This document shows, piece by piece, positions 45,391-53,806 of a stretch of DNA of 64,000 nucleotides. Every line of letters starts with the position of its first letter. The first letter of the stretch is position 1. The notes beneath the pieces were generated by a model that had not been told where the DNA came from, made no database searches, and saw only the letters and a program-made list of their open reading frames with translations. Made by a program: the position numbers and the translations under genes. Source of the stretch: Terriglobia bacterium (GTDB taxonomy: Bacteria; Acidobacteriota; Terriglobia; Terriglobales; Acidobacteriaceae); contig JAIQGF010000001.1 of NCBI GenBank assembly GCA_020072845.1, forward strand, positions 240,142-304,141, given 5' to 3'.

Positions 45391-45978
45391 CTAGTATCTC
45401 CGTCCTCCGCGGTCGTTGTACCCGGCGTCGTATCCGGCGCGATAGCCGTTGCGGAACGCATTCTTGTACGCCGTCTGGCTGCCCATCGAGGAGTTGTAGC
45501 CGCTGGTGCCGTTCTGATAGGTGCTGCTGTAGGTCGGACGGTAGCTGTGACCATTGTTGCGGTCCGCCCCCCCGTAAGACAGGCCGGTGTTATAGCCGTT
45601 CCTGTACCCGATGCTGGTTGGATCGTTGGCGCCGTAGCCGCCGTACGGATTGTTGCCGCCGTAGGGTCCGGAGGGACCGCGGTACGGGCCGCCATTGTTG
45701 CCGCCTCTGTAACCCTCATTCGTGCCATAACCGGCGCGGTAGCCGTTCAGGTACGCCTGACCTTCATTGCGCGGATGAAAGCCGCGCCTGTGCTCCCGGT
45801 CTTCGCGGCCGTCACGCAACCCGCGATCATAGGCGTTGTCCCGGCCGTTCTGGTACCCCCAGGTGCCCCAGCGGTCGTTGCCGTTGCCCTGCCACCAGGG
45901 CGCCTGTGCGAAGCTGGCGCTGGTCATCAGGAAAAATACCGCCACTGCTAAGGCCACCTTCGTAATTCTTGATGTCAT
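45391..45978 (-). CDS. Secreted Gly/Asn/Tyr-rich protein
   Basis: 195 aa from MTSRITKVALAV, with GGAGGTGAAC upstream. Signal peptide ending at TSASFA. The mature chain is low in complexity: repeated GYRAGY, GYRNGY, NGRDNAYDRGLRDGREDRE and GGNNPYGGYG motifs. Repeats of GxRxGYxxGY resemble those in several secreted acidobacterial proteins of unknown role. No enzyme domain seen. Perhaps a structural or surface protein. Confidence 0.8.
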   Translation of the reverse strand: MTSRITKVALAVAVFFLMTSASFAQAPWWQGNGNDRWGTWGYQNGRDNAYDRGLRDGREDREHRRGFHPRNEGQAYLNGYRAGYGTNEGYRGGNNGGPYRGPSGPYGGNNPYGGYGANDPTSIGYRNGYNTGLSYGGADRNNGHSYRPTYSSTYQNGTSGYNSSMGSQTAYKNAFRNGYRAGYDAGYNDRGGRRY

Positions 45979-46164
45979 GTTCACCTCCAACCTGTGGGGG
46001 CACGGAGTTACCGGCCCGCAGGGGAAACTTTCGGTTGACCAAGTGGCTGACATTGGTAACACACGTGCTGTACGTTTGTTGCGCTGCCTGGCATGCCGTT
46101 CGGCCCGGCTACAACCAGCCTTGAAACAGTAGTTCCGCCGCCCACCCCTGTCAAACCCCTTGGC

Positions 46165-46246
46165 CTGTCGGTCGTTCGGTCCTTCGGTCTAGATGCGTCA
46201 CCTGGAACCTTGAGGCGGATAGACCGACAGACTGACTGACCGATAG
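46165..46246. repeat. Word hairpin, GTCGGTCGTTCGGT type, upstream of hemE
   Basis: Left arm CTGTCGGTCGTTCGGTCC plus CTTCGGTCTA (46165-46191), right arm TAGACCGACAGACTGACTG plus ACCGATAG (46220-46246). Loop 28 bases. A short related copy is at 60622-60648. Confidence 0.8.
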
Positions 46247-46293
46247 ATCCTTCAACGGCTAACGCCCCCGCGAAATGCTACATTGATAGCTTC

Positions 46294-47367
46294 ATGTCCG
46301 CCCCCGAATCCCACTTTGTCCGTGCCTGCAAGGGCCAGCCAACGCCGGTAACGCCGGTGTGGTTCATGCGCCAGGCGGGCCGCTACATGGCCGAGTACCG
46401 CGAGGTGCGCAAGCACCATTCGATCGTCGAAATCTGCAAAACCCCCAAGCTGGCGGCGCAGGTCACCATTGAAGCCGCGGAGATTCTCGGCGTGGACGCG
46501 GCCATCATTTTTGCCGACCTGCTGCTGCCCCTTGAAGTGATGGGCATTCCCTTCCACTTCCAGGCGGGCGAAGGTCCGGTGATCGAGAAACCGGTGCGCA
46601 CCGCCGGGGATGTGCACGCGTTGCGCGTGGACCTGGCCGGCGATCTCAATTACGTTGCGGAATCGGTGCGGCTGGTGGTGCAGCACTGCGGGTCGAAGCT
46701 GCCGGTCATCGGCTTCTGCGGCGCGCCCTTTACCCTGGCCAGCTACATGATCGAAGGCGGCGGCTCGCGCAACTACGTCGAGACCAAGAAGCTCATGTAC
46801 CGCACCCCCGACGCCTGGGACGAGATGATGGCCAAGCTCATCTCCGTGCTCGGCGATTACGTGATCGAGCAGGCGCGCAGCGGCGCCGACGTGGTGCAGG
46901 TCTTCGATTCCTGGGCCGGGTGCCTCAGCCCCGCCGACTACCGGCGGTTCGTGCTGCCGCGTACCGCGGAACTGGTGCAGCGCGTCAAGCACGCCGGCGT
47001 GCCGGTGATTTATTTCGGCACCGACACGGCCACGCTGCTGCCGGCGATGAAGGAAACCGGCGCCGACGTGATCGGCGTGGACTGGCGCATCCCGCTCGAC
47101 GCCGCGTGGAAGAACATCGGCGGCGGCGCCGTGCAGGGCAATCTGGATCCCGTGGTGCTGTTCGCCAACAAGAAGGAAATCCACGCGCAGGCGCAAGACG
47201 TGCTGCAGCGCGCCGGCGGACGCCCCGGCCACATTTTCAACCTCGGCCACGGCATTCTGCCCGACACCCCCGTGGACCACGTAAAGGACCTCTGCGACTT
47301 CGTGCACCACTATTCGGCGAAGTACGCGACGGCCGCCCGGGTCGAATGGTTCGGCGAATCACAATGA
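46294..47367 (+). CDS. hemE: Uroporphyrinogen decarboxylase
   Basis: 357 aa. PVWFMRQAGRYMAEYR is the substrate-binding signature, with further marks at GFCGAPFTLASYMIEGG, FDSWAGCLSP and GHIFNLGHGILP. It removes four acetate carboxyls from uroporphyrinogen III to give coproporphyrinogen III. First gene of hemE-hemH-hemG; its stop overlaps the hemH ATG. Confidence 0.97.
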   Translation: MSAPESHFVRACKGQPTPVTPVWFMRQAGRYMAEYREVRKHHSIVEICKTPKLAAQVTIEAAEILGVDAAIIFADLLLPLEVMGIPFHFQAGEGPVIEKPVRTAGDVHALRVDLAGDLNYVAESVRLVVQHCGSKLPVIGFCGAPFTLASYMIEGGGSRNYVETKKLMYRTPDAWDEMMAKLISVLGDYVIEQARSGADVVQVFDSWAGCLSPADYRRFVLPRTAELVQRVKHAGVPVIYFGTDTATLLPAMKETGADVIGVDWRIPLDAAWKNIGGGAVQGNLDPVVLFANKKEIHAQAQDVLQRAGGRPGHIFNLGHGILPDTPVDHVKDLCDFVHHYSAKYATAARVEWFGESQ

Positions 47368-48359
47368 CCTCTCCAACCGCGAATTCCAATCGGCCGTCGA
47401 CCGCCGACCGTCGACCGTCGACGGGGGTCCTCCTGCTCGCCCACGGCAGTCCCGACACGCCTGACGAGGTCCCGGACTTCCTGCGCAACATCGCCGGACG
47501 CGATCTCCCTCCGCACGTCGTGGAAGAGGTCAAGCATCGCTACCGGCTCATCGGCCACTCGCCGCTCACGGAAATCACGCTCCAGCAGGCCGCTGGCGTA
47601 GAACGCGAATTGGAGCGCGTTCGCCCTCGAACGCGGGTGTACGTAGGCATGCGCAATTGGAAGCCGTTCGTCGCCGACGCCGTCCAGCAGATGTCCGCCG
47701 ACGGAATCTCGCGCGCGGTCGTCATTTGCCTGGCGCCGCAGAATTCTCAGGCCAGCGTTGGGCTTTACCGGCGCGCGCTGGGCGAACCACCGTTCGCCAT
47801 CGACTTTGTTGAGAACTGGCACGATCACCCGCTGCTCATCCGCGCCTTTGCCGAAAAGCTGCAAGCGGGCTGGAAGCGCGCCGGCGACGAAATGGGCGCG
47901 CGCGTGCCCATCATCTTTACCGCGCACAGTGTTCCAACGCAAACCATCGAGGCCGGCGATCCTTACGAGCAGCAGGCGAAGGAAACCGCGGAGATGGTCG
48001 CCATGGACGTGCCGTCGCTCCACCGCGACGACTGGACCTTCGCCTTCCAGAGCCAGGGCATGTCCGGCGGCACATGGCTCGGGCCGACGGTCGAGGACAC
48101 GATTCGCGCGCTCCAAGCCCAAGGACACCGCGGCGTGTTCATCCAGCCGATTGGGTTTGTTTGCGACCACGTCGAGGTGCTGTACGACATTGACATCGGC
48201 TTCCGGCAGTTCGCCGAGAAGCACGGCATCCGGCTGTGGCGCGCCGAGTCGCTGAACGATTCGCCTACGTTCTTGGCCGCGATTGCCGACGTTGCGCGCT
48301 CGCGCCTGGTGCAGCCGGAACCCACGAAACCGCTGGTGCAGATCAAAGGAGAGGATTAA
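47364..48359 (+). CDS. hemH: Ferrochelatase
   Basis: 331 aa. The ATG overlaps the hemE stop as ATGA, which fixes the start. GVLLLAHGSPDTPDEVPDFL begins the domain proper; the preceding residues NRPSTADRRPST come from a GTCGACGG word repeat. Metal-site His is in FTAHSVPTQ and the acidic partner in CDHVEVLYDID. SQGMSGGTWLGP takes the place of the usual FQSR-type loop. It inserts iron in the porphyrin. The stop codon lies in another repeat (TTAACCACGG). Confidence 0.94.
   Translation: MTSPTANSNRPSTADRRPSTGVLLLAHGSPDTPDEVPDFLRNIAGRDLPPHVVEEVKHRYRLIGHSPLTEITLQQAAGVERELERVRPRTRVYVGMRNWKPFVADAVQQMSADGISRAVVICLAPQNSQASVGLYRRALGEPPFAIDFVENWHDHPLLIRAFAEKLQAGWKRAGDEMGARVPIIFTAHSVPTQTIEAGDPYEQQAKETAEMVAMDVPSLHRDDWTFAFQSQGMSGGTWLGPTVEDTIRALQAQGHRGVFIQPIGFVCDHVEVLYDIDIGFRQFAEKHGIRLWRAESLNDSPTFLAAIADVARSRLVQPEPTKPLVQIKGED
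47391..47424. repeat. Word arm, GTCGACCG type, inside the 5' end of hemH
   Basis: Four GTCGACCG-like words in tandem, translated in frame as residues 10-20 of ferrochelatase. Single arm, no opposite arm close by; same word as 19959-20023. Confidence 0.75.
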
Positions 48360-48437
48360 CCACGGATTGACACAGATTTTCACGGATCATTTTTCAAAAG
48401 ATTTATCCGTGTGAATCCGTGCAAATCCGCGGTTAAG
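48356..48437. repeat. Word hairpin, CCACGGAT type, between hemH and hemG
   Basis: Left arm TTAACCACGGATTGACAC plus AGATTTTCACGGATC, right arm ATCCGTGTGAATCCGTGC plus AAATCCGCGGTTAA. The outermost TTAACC.. / ..GGTTAA ends pair, and the left one contains the hemH TAA stop. Same word as 4548-4726. Confidence 0.88.
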
Positions 48438-48444
48438 ATTTTTC

Positions 48445-49920
48445 ATGAAGCGAATCGCAATCATCGGCGGCGGCACCAGCGGACTGAGCGCCGCGATCAC
48501 GCTGGAGCGCGCGCGGGCTGCGGGCGCAGAACTCGAATACGCTATCTTCGAAGCCGCGCCGCGCCTGGGCGGCGTACTGGTCACGGAGCGCGTGGACGAT
48601 TGCCTGGTCGAAGCCGGGCCTGATTCTTTCCTGACCGAAAAATCCTGGGGCCTGGATTTCGTGCGCTCGCTCGGGCTGGGCGACCAACTCATCGGCTCCA
48701 ATGATCCCGATCGCATCACCTACATCCTCGTCAAGGGCCGGCTGGTCCCGATTCCCGACGGCCTGATGTTCATGGTGCCGACCAAGATCGCGCCCATCCT
48801 TTCGACGCCCCTGTTCTCCTTCCGCGCCAAGCTGCGCTTCGCCCGCGAATACTTCCAGAAACCCAATGCGCGCGGCGGCGAACGCGACGAAACCGTCGCC
48901 GAACTGGTGGAGCGCCACTTCGGCCCGGAGATGGTGGAGCGCCTGGCTGACCCGCTGCTGGCCGGCGTGTATGGCGGAGCGGCCGCCGACCTCAGCGCCG
49001 CCGCCGTGTTGCCGCGCTTTGTCGAGATGGAAAGGCGCTATGGCTCGCTCAGCCGCGGCATGCTCGAAGCGCGCAAGCAACGCGAGCAAGCCGTGCGCAC
49101 CGGCGCGAGCAGCGCACGCGGGGCGCCGCGTCCGCTGTTTACCTCACTCAAGAATGGGATGCAGCAACTGGTGGACACCATTGTGCCCCAGCTCGCCGAG
49201 GGCGCCGCGCGCACCGGCTACAAGGTGGTCGCGCTCGGCCGCCACGGCACGGGGTCCCCAGCACGCGCCGGTTTTGCGCGTGATGGGGTGTCCGAGAAGT
49301 GGATCGTCGCCCCCGAGCAGGGCTCGATGGAAGAATTCGACGGGGTCATCATGGCGCTTCCGGCCAACCAGGCGGGACGCCTGCTGGAAAGAATCAGCGC
49401 GCCGCTGGCGGAGGAGTTGCAGCAGGTTCCCTACAGTTCCTCGATGGTCGTGGTCTGCGGCTACGACCAGCGCGATCTCGCCTCCGTGCCGCCGGGATTC
49501 GGGTTTCTGGTTCCACGCAGCGAGGGCCGCAGCATCCTGGCCTGCACCTTCGTGCACGTGAAGTTTCCGCACCGCGCGCCGCCCGGCCGCGGCCTGGTGC
49601 GCTGCTTTATCGGCGGCTGGGGAAACGAGGCGGTGCTCGACACGCCCGACGATGAAGTGTTCGCCGCCGTCGCCAAGGACCTGCGTGACATCGTCGGCAT
49701 TACCGCCGCGCCCCGCTTCGCGCGCGTGTACCGCTGGCGCGGCGCCATGGCGCAGTACGTCCGCGGCCACCTGGCGCGGGTGCGGCGGATTGAAGAATTG
49801 CGGCGCGGGATTCCGGGGCTGGAGCTGGCGGGAAACGCCTATCGCGGCATCGGGGTTCCGGACTGCATTGCGTCGGGACAGGCGGCGGCGACAGCGCTGC
49901 TGGCCAATCGCAACGCCTGA
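48445..49920 (+). CDS. hemG: Protoporphyrinogen oxidase (HemY type)
   Basis: 491 aa FAD enzyme. IGGGTSGLSAAITLER is the dinucleotide site; EAGPDSFLTEKSW, DPLLAGVYGG and the C-terminal GLELAGNAYRGIGVPDCI are typical of HemY/HemG. It oxidises protoporphyrinogen IX to protoporphyrin IX (or coproporphyrinogen III in the coproporphyrin route). Gene order hemE-hemH-hemG is as in many bacteria; here hemH precedes the oxidase, which would also suit the coproporphyrin-dependent pathway. Start follows the repeat with no clear Shine-Dalgarno. Confidence 0.93.
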   Translation: MKRIAIIGGGTSGLSAAITLERARAAGAELEYAIFEAAPRLGGVLVTERVDDCLVEAGPDSFLTEKSWGLDFVRSLGLGDQLIGSNDPDRITYILVKGRLVPIPDGLMFMVPTKIAPILSTPLFSFRAKLRFAREYFQKPNARGGERDETVAELVERHFGPEMVERLADPLLAGVYGGAAADLSAAAVLPRFVEMERRYGSLSRGMLEARKQREQAVRTGASSARGAPRPLFTSLKNGMQQLVDTIVPQLAEGAARTGYKVVALGRHGTGSPARAGFARDGVSEKWIVAPEQGSMEEFDGVIMALPANQAGRLLERISAPLAEELQQVPYSSSMVVVCGYDQRDLASVPPGFGFLVPRSEGRSILACTFVHVKFPHRAPPGRGLVRCFIGGWGNEAVLDTPDDEVFAAVAKDLRDIVGITAAPRFARVYRWRGAMAQYVRGHLARVRRIEELRRGIPGLELAGNAYRGIGVPDCIASGQAAATALLANRNA

Positions 49921-49930
49921 TGGTGGCGGC

Positions 49931-50167
49931 CTAGTCGGGCGAGTCCTTGGGGTCGTTCCAGCTCGCCACCATCCACCGGGTACCGCAATCGTTGCACCGC
50001 AAGGGCCACAAGCGAATCCACGACAAGAGGATTTCTCCTCGATTGGCGCGGTGCGAACGCCCGACGTCTGTGCTGCCGCACGCCGGACAGCGTGCTTTCG
50101 AGATCAAATATCGCAGGATCGGAATAAGGCAAACAATACTCCAAGCGCCAATCACAGTGCAATTCAA
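49931..50167 (-). CDS. Small membrane zinc-ribbon protein
   Basis: 78 aa. N-terminal hydrophobic segment (VIGAWSIVCLIPILRYLI) then CPACG and CNDCG 30 residues apart, a zinc-ribbon spacing. Related in layout to the two genes just after it on the other strand. Function unknown. It converges with hemG. Confidence 0.6.
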   Translation of the reverse strand: MNCTVIGAWSIVCLIPILRYLISKARCPACGSTDVGRSHRANRGEILLSWIRLWPLRCNDCGTRWMVASWNDPKDSPD

Positions 50168-50249
50168 ACCAGACGGTGATAGATTCAGTGGCCGTCGGGT
50201 AGGTTGCGATTAGTCTGGCAAACGCTCCTCAACTCACTGAGCACATCGG

Positions 50250-50441
50250 ATGTCGAAGTCCATCACCATGTCGCGCCTGTTTGCGCTGGTCATGCCGATC
50301 AAGCGCTGCCCTCGCTGCGGCAGCCACAAGGTCGATCGCCTGCCGTCGGGAAAGCCGGCAGCGCAGGCGCTGAAGTTATTCGGGCTGCATCTGAAAAGTT
50401 GCCACGACTGCCTGCTGCGGCTGTATTCCTGGCGCCACTAG
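50250..50441 (+). CDS. Small zinc-ribbon protein
   Basis: 63 aa: MSKSITMSRLFALVMPIKR, then CPRCGSHKVDRLPSG and CHDCLLRLYSWRH. Two Cys pairs about 30 residues apart, so probably one zinc site. Second member of a local trio of similar mini-proteins. No named family. Confidence 0.65.
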   Translation: MSKSITMSRLFALVMPIKRCPRCGSHKVDRLPSGKPAAQALKLFGLHLKSCHDCLLRLYSWRH

Positions 50442-50517
50442 ACAACCCTGATTCGCCCGCCTTGGTTGTGATCCACGTCACGGCCACTGCCCACCCCGGC
50501 GGGTAGTCTGTATCCCA

Positions 50518-50739
50518 GTGAAGCTCATCTACTCTGTCGACAAATGTCCGAACTGCGATGGCGAGCTCCATCGTTCTCACCGGCGGGGCATGGTCGAATC
50601 AGTTGCCTTTCGCCTGCTCCTGATTCGAGCGTATCGCTGCGACCGTTGCGGCCAGCGCTACTACATACCGCCAACCCTCGTCTTTGAGGGCAGCCGGCCG
50701 GAAATCCCCACCGACCCTGACCTTCGCCATACCGATTGA
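50518..50739 (+). CDS. Small zinc-ribbon protein
   Basis: 73 aa from GTG (VKLIYSVDKCPNCDGELH). CPNC and CDRCGQRYY pairs are 34 residues apart, with IRAYRCDRCG resembling the RLWPLRCNDCG of the first trio member. Hydrophilic tail. Likely a paralogue of the two neighbours; function unknown. Confidence 0.65.
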   Translation: MKLIYSVDKCPNCDGELHRSHRRGMVESVAFRLLLIRAYRCDRCGQRYYIPPTLVFEGSRPEIPTDPDLRHTD

Positions 50740-50898
50740 TTTCTGAGCCATAACCCTTCTCCCCGGTTAACCCCAAAAAGGCGCACGCGCAACGGTGAGG
50801 CCCGTCACCGTATTTATTGGCTCCAGGTGGTAGTTGTTCGGGTTGTACCTTGCCGCCGGGACAGCCGCGGCGGGCAAGCGCACGAAGAGGAGGCGACC

Positions 50899-51708
50899 GT
50901 GGCAATCATCACCATATCGAGAGGATCGTTTAGCGGCGGCAAGATGCTGGCCGAGGCTCTCGCCCGCAGGCTCGGATACCGCTACATTGATCGCAACCAG
51001 GTGATCCGCAAGGCGGCGGAATGGGGCGTGTCGCAGGACGATCTGCGGACAGCCATCGAAAAGCCGCCCAGCTTTTTCGGCCAGTCGCAGCACACCAAGT
51101 ACATTTACCTGGCCTTCATCCAGGCGGCGCTGGCCGAGGACGTCCGGCACGGCGACGCCATCTACCACGGTCTCGCCGGCCATCTTCTCCTCGGCAAGGG
51201 ACTGCACATTCTGCGCACGCGCATCATTGCGCCGATGGAATTCCGTATCGCCCAGGTGCAGGAGCGCATGAACTTGAAACGCAAGGAAGCGGTCGAGTAC
51301 ATCGAAACCGTCGACGCCGACCGGCGCAAGTGGACGCGCTTCCTCTATGGCGTGGATTGGGCTGACGCTTCGCTCTACGACGTGGTGCTCAACCTGGAGC
51401 AGATGAGCATCGAGGAAGCTTGCGAGGGCATCTGTGCCCTGGCGGAGTCGAAGAGCTTTCAGCCCACGGCCGAGACGCAGGCGGCGATCGAGGACCTGGC
51501 GCTGGCCAGCTGCGTCAAGGCCAACCTGGCGATGAATCCGGCTACCTGCGACCTGCAGTTTGAGGTGGTGGCGCGCAGCGGCTCGGTGTCGGTCAAGGGC
51601 GACATTGACACGCCGGGGCAGGCAAAGAAGATCCGCGCCTTCGTGGAAGCGATCCCTGGCGTGAGCAAGCTGAACCTGGAAGAGCTGGCACTGACCAACC
51701 GGCTTTGA
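50899..51708 (+). CDS. Cytidylate-kinase-like protein with C-terminal BON-type domain
   Basis: 269 aa from GTG, with GAGGAGG upstream. Residues 1-190 follow the cytidylate-kinase-like family: ITISRGSFSGGKMLAEALARR (a P-loop-like turn without the usual GxxGxGKS), YRYIDRNQVI, and a lid region RMNLKRKEAVEYIETVD. The C-terminal part (residues about 195-269) reads as a BON-type alpha/beta domain, with VSVKGDIDTPGQAKKIRAFV and a VSKLNLEEL strand. Such fusions are known in the family; substrate unknown. It could link nucleotide or signal sensing with membrane binding. Confidence 0.8.
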   Translation: MAIITISRGSFSGGKMLAEALARRLGYRYIDRNQVIRKAAEWGVSQDDLRTAIEKPPSFFGQSQHTKYIYLAFIQAALAEDVRHGDAIYHGLAGHLLLGKGLHILRTRIIAPMEFRIAQVQERMNLKRKEAVEYIETVDADRRKWTRFLYGVDWADASLYDVVLNLEQMSIEEACEGICALAESKSFQPTAETQAAIEDLALASCVKANLAMNPATCDLQFEVVARSGSVSVKGDIDTPGQAKKIRAFVEAIPGVSKLNLEELALTNRL

Positions 51709-51751
51709 AGGGGCGCAACGAAGACTGCTGGTGAGAGTATCTGTGCCCTTC

Positions 51752-52624
51752 TCAGCGACGGTGGGGCGTGATCTGCATGCGGCCGCGTGCACTATGTCTG
51801 ATGTGCAAGATAACAATTGCTGCTACTACCACAAGCAGCAAAGCTGTGAATGCCAACAGCGAATCGGCCGGACTTGATGGAGACGGCGCGCGCGATGCGT
51901 GGTGTCCCAGCATCCGAGTGGCGTGTACCAACTTACGCTCCAACATCCGAATGTCCCAGAAAACCGTGGCCATCTCGAAGCTAATCAGAAATGCAGCCGC
52001 ATAGAACACGTGGGGCCTTGAATCCGCGAACGCGACAACCCGCGGCACAATGGCGGATTGCAACCTTTCGGCCCGGAGCACTGCCCACGCCACAGCCACT
52101 CCGATTACAGCACCTGCAACCATATCGGACGCGTAGTGGTAACCAAAGTAGACCCGGGGGAAGCAGATCCATCCTGCCGTGTACAGCACAATGGGAACTC
52201 TGAGACGGGGTAACAGGACTATGAGGCCAAATGCGAGGGCCCAGAAGTATGTTGCCGTATCGCTGGGAAATGAATTCCATTGTGCGAAAGAAGCGTCGAT
52301 CGGAACCGACCAGTGGTGTTCCAAGTTCGGAACGTAGATGGGCCGAAGGCGAAGGGGCGTGGCCGCTGCTAGGATTCTAGTTACCACAACCGCGAGCACT
52401 GTCGCGGACATGATGGTGATGATCGCCTTTCGACGCTTTTCCCGGTCTGATTCGCCGCGGAACCAAAGCCACCAGTATGCGGCAAGAATCAAGCCACCCT
52501 TGAGAATTCGCTCCGATTCTTGGAAGTAGACGAGGCGGTCGATGAACCAATTGCCGGCAAAGCGGCTCAAGAAGTGATAAGTGCCAAGGTCGAAGCCCTG
52601 CACGATGTCAAGGAAGTATTTCAT
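51752..52624 (-). CDS. PAP2 superfamily membrane phosphatase-like protein
   Basis: 290 aa with six or so transmembrane helices. PAP2 layout: TPLRLRP in place of KxxxxxxRP, SFPSDTATYF where PSGH is expected, and RVYFGYHYASD as the SRxxxxxHxxxD motif. The central motif lacks its catalytic His (Thr instead), so activity is uncertain, although PSD-type variants exist in lipid phosphatases. Some 60 extra C-terminal residues hold one more helix. Single gene. Confidence 0.8.
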   Translation of the reverse strand: MKYFLDIVQGFDLGTYHFLSRFAGNWFIDRLVYFQESERILKGGLILAAYWWLWFRGESDREKRRKAIITIMSATVLAVVVTRILAAATPLRLRPIYVPNLEHHWSVPIDASFAQWNSFPSDTATYFWALAFGLIVLLPRLRVPIVLYTAGWICFPRVYFGYHYASDMVAGAVIGVAVAWAVLRAERLQSAIVPRVVAFADSRPHVFYAAAFLISFEMATVFWDIRMLERKLVHATRMLGHHASRAPSPSSPADSLLAFTALLLVVVAAIVILHIRHSARGRMQITPHRR

Positions 52625-52708
52625 TCAGCACTCTAGGGCGGCCGCCCCACCGACACCGCCCGGCCAAACGTACCCGGTGAAACGGTTACGCTTCTACCGC
52701 CGAATATA

Positions 52709-52723
52709 TTAAGGTTTCCTTAA
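52709..52723. promoter_or_regulatory. 15-bp palindrome TTAAGGTTTCCTTAA, possible operator
   Basis: Perfect 6-bp arms TTAAGG / CCTTAA with a three-base centre in the 281-bp space between divergent PAP2 and His-rich protein genes; AT-rich context (AATATATTAAGG). Confidence 0.35.
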
Positions 52724-52905
52724 GTGTAAGTGCAACGACCGTATTCGGGGGTTACCAACGCAATACCCGCTCAAACGGAGGCATTGCATCGCAGGGCCAA
52801 TCGATCGGAATGCGGGAAATACGGACAGTAACCCAACACGTATCCGCAGCCATTCCTTCGCGTCATCCGGCTACAATTGGGGTTCTAAGGACGTGGGGTG
52901 AAGCG

Positions 52906-53631
52906 ATGAAAAGGCTGTTTCTTCTTGCCGCCGTGTTTCTGCTGGCGTCGTTCGCCGCCGCCCAAGACAAGCCTGCGCCATCCGAAGATGGCATGGACCA
53001 TGCCATGCACGCCATGTCCCGCCGCCACATGGACATGGGCCCGCACATGAAGATGACCGAGATGCGGCCCGTGCGCCCCGGCGATCAACAGCGCGCCGAC
53101 GAGATCGTGCAGGCGGCCAAAGGCGTCATGCAGCGCTACGCCGATTATCACGACGCGCTCGCCGACGGCTTCCGCATCTTCCTGCCCAACATGAAGCAGA
53201 AGATGTATCACTTCACCAACGCCGGGTACGCGATGGAAGCGGCGTTCCGGCTGAACCCGGACCATCCGACGTCGCTGCTGTACGAGAAAGCCAGTGACGG
53301 CGGTTATAAGCTGATCGGGCTGATGTACACCGCGCCCGCGCGAGTCAATGCGGACGAGATGGACTCGCGCGTTCCGCTGAGCATCGCGCGCTGGCACGAG
53401 CACGTGAACTTTTGTGCCGCGCCCCGCGGCCGCGAGAGCGAATACTTCGGCCCCAAGGCAAAGTTCGGATTGCTGGGCTCCATTTCCACCGAGCAGGAAT
53501 GCACCGCCGCCGGCGGCAGGTTCCGTCCGCAGATTTTCGGCTGGATGGTGCACGTCTATCCCAACGAGAAGACGCAGGACTCGATCTGGTCGGTCGAGCG
53601 GCAGATGGAACATCATCACGGCGGGCAGTAG
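52906..53631 (+). CDS. Exported Met/His-rich protein of unknown function
   Basis: 241 aa. Signal peptide MKRLFLLAAVFLLASFAAAQ. Residues 25-60 are rich in Met and His (MDHAMHAMSRRHMDMGPHMKM), a layout seen in copper-binding periplasmic proteins. The rest includes YADYHDALADGFRIFLPN, YEKASDGGYKLIGLMYTAP, ARWHEHVNFC and a terminal MEHHHGGQ. Metal binding is likely; the family is not one I can name. The neighbour on the other side is a sulfur-metabolism enzyme. Confidence 0.75.
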   Translation: MKRLFLLAAVFLLASFAAAQDKPAPSEDGMDHAMHAMSRRHMDMGPHMKMTEMRPVRPGDQQRADEIVQAAKGVMQRYADYHDALADGFRIFLPNMKQKMYHFTNAGYAMEAAFRLNPDHPTSLLYEKASDGGYKLIGLMYTAPARVNADEMDSRVPLSIARWHEHVNFCAAPRGRESEYFGPKAKFGLLGSISTEQECTAAGGRFRPQIFGWMVHVYPNEKTQDSIWSVERQMEHHHGGQ

Positions 53632-53637
53632 CGAAGC

Positions 53638-53801
53638 TCACCACGGAGACACGGAGGCATGGAGGGGAATTTGGTAATTTCGTAAATTGGTAATTTGGTA
53701 ATTCTTGAACCCGAGTACGTTCGATGTGAATTACGAAACCGGCAGATTACCAAATTACCCAATTACCAAATCACGAAATGCTCGGTGCCTCCGTGGTGGA
53801 T
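53638..53801. repeat. Nested word hairpins: AATTACCA element inside a CCACGGAG element
   Basis: Outer arms: TCACCACGGAGACACGGAG at 53638 and GCCTCCGTGGTGG ending 53799. Inside, a complete AATTACCA-type hairpin: left arm 53668-53703, right arm 53728-53779. The inner one is the same word as 7098, 36356 and 59238. Reads as one element inserted in the loop of another. Confidence 0.85.
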
Positions 53802-53806
53802 GAGTT

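Noticed and set aside
48356..48437. Word hairpins as plain rho-independent terminators
   Set aside because: They lack a compact GC stem followed by a T-run and occur between co-directional, probably co-transcribed genes and even inside coding frames. True terminators were seen at 398, 24609 and 45343 and look different.
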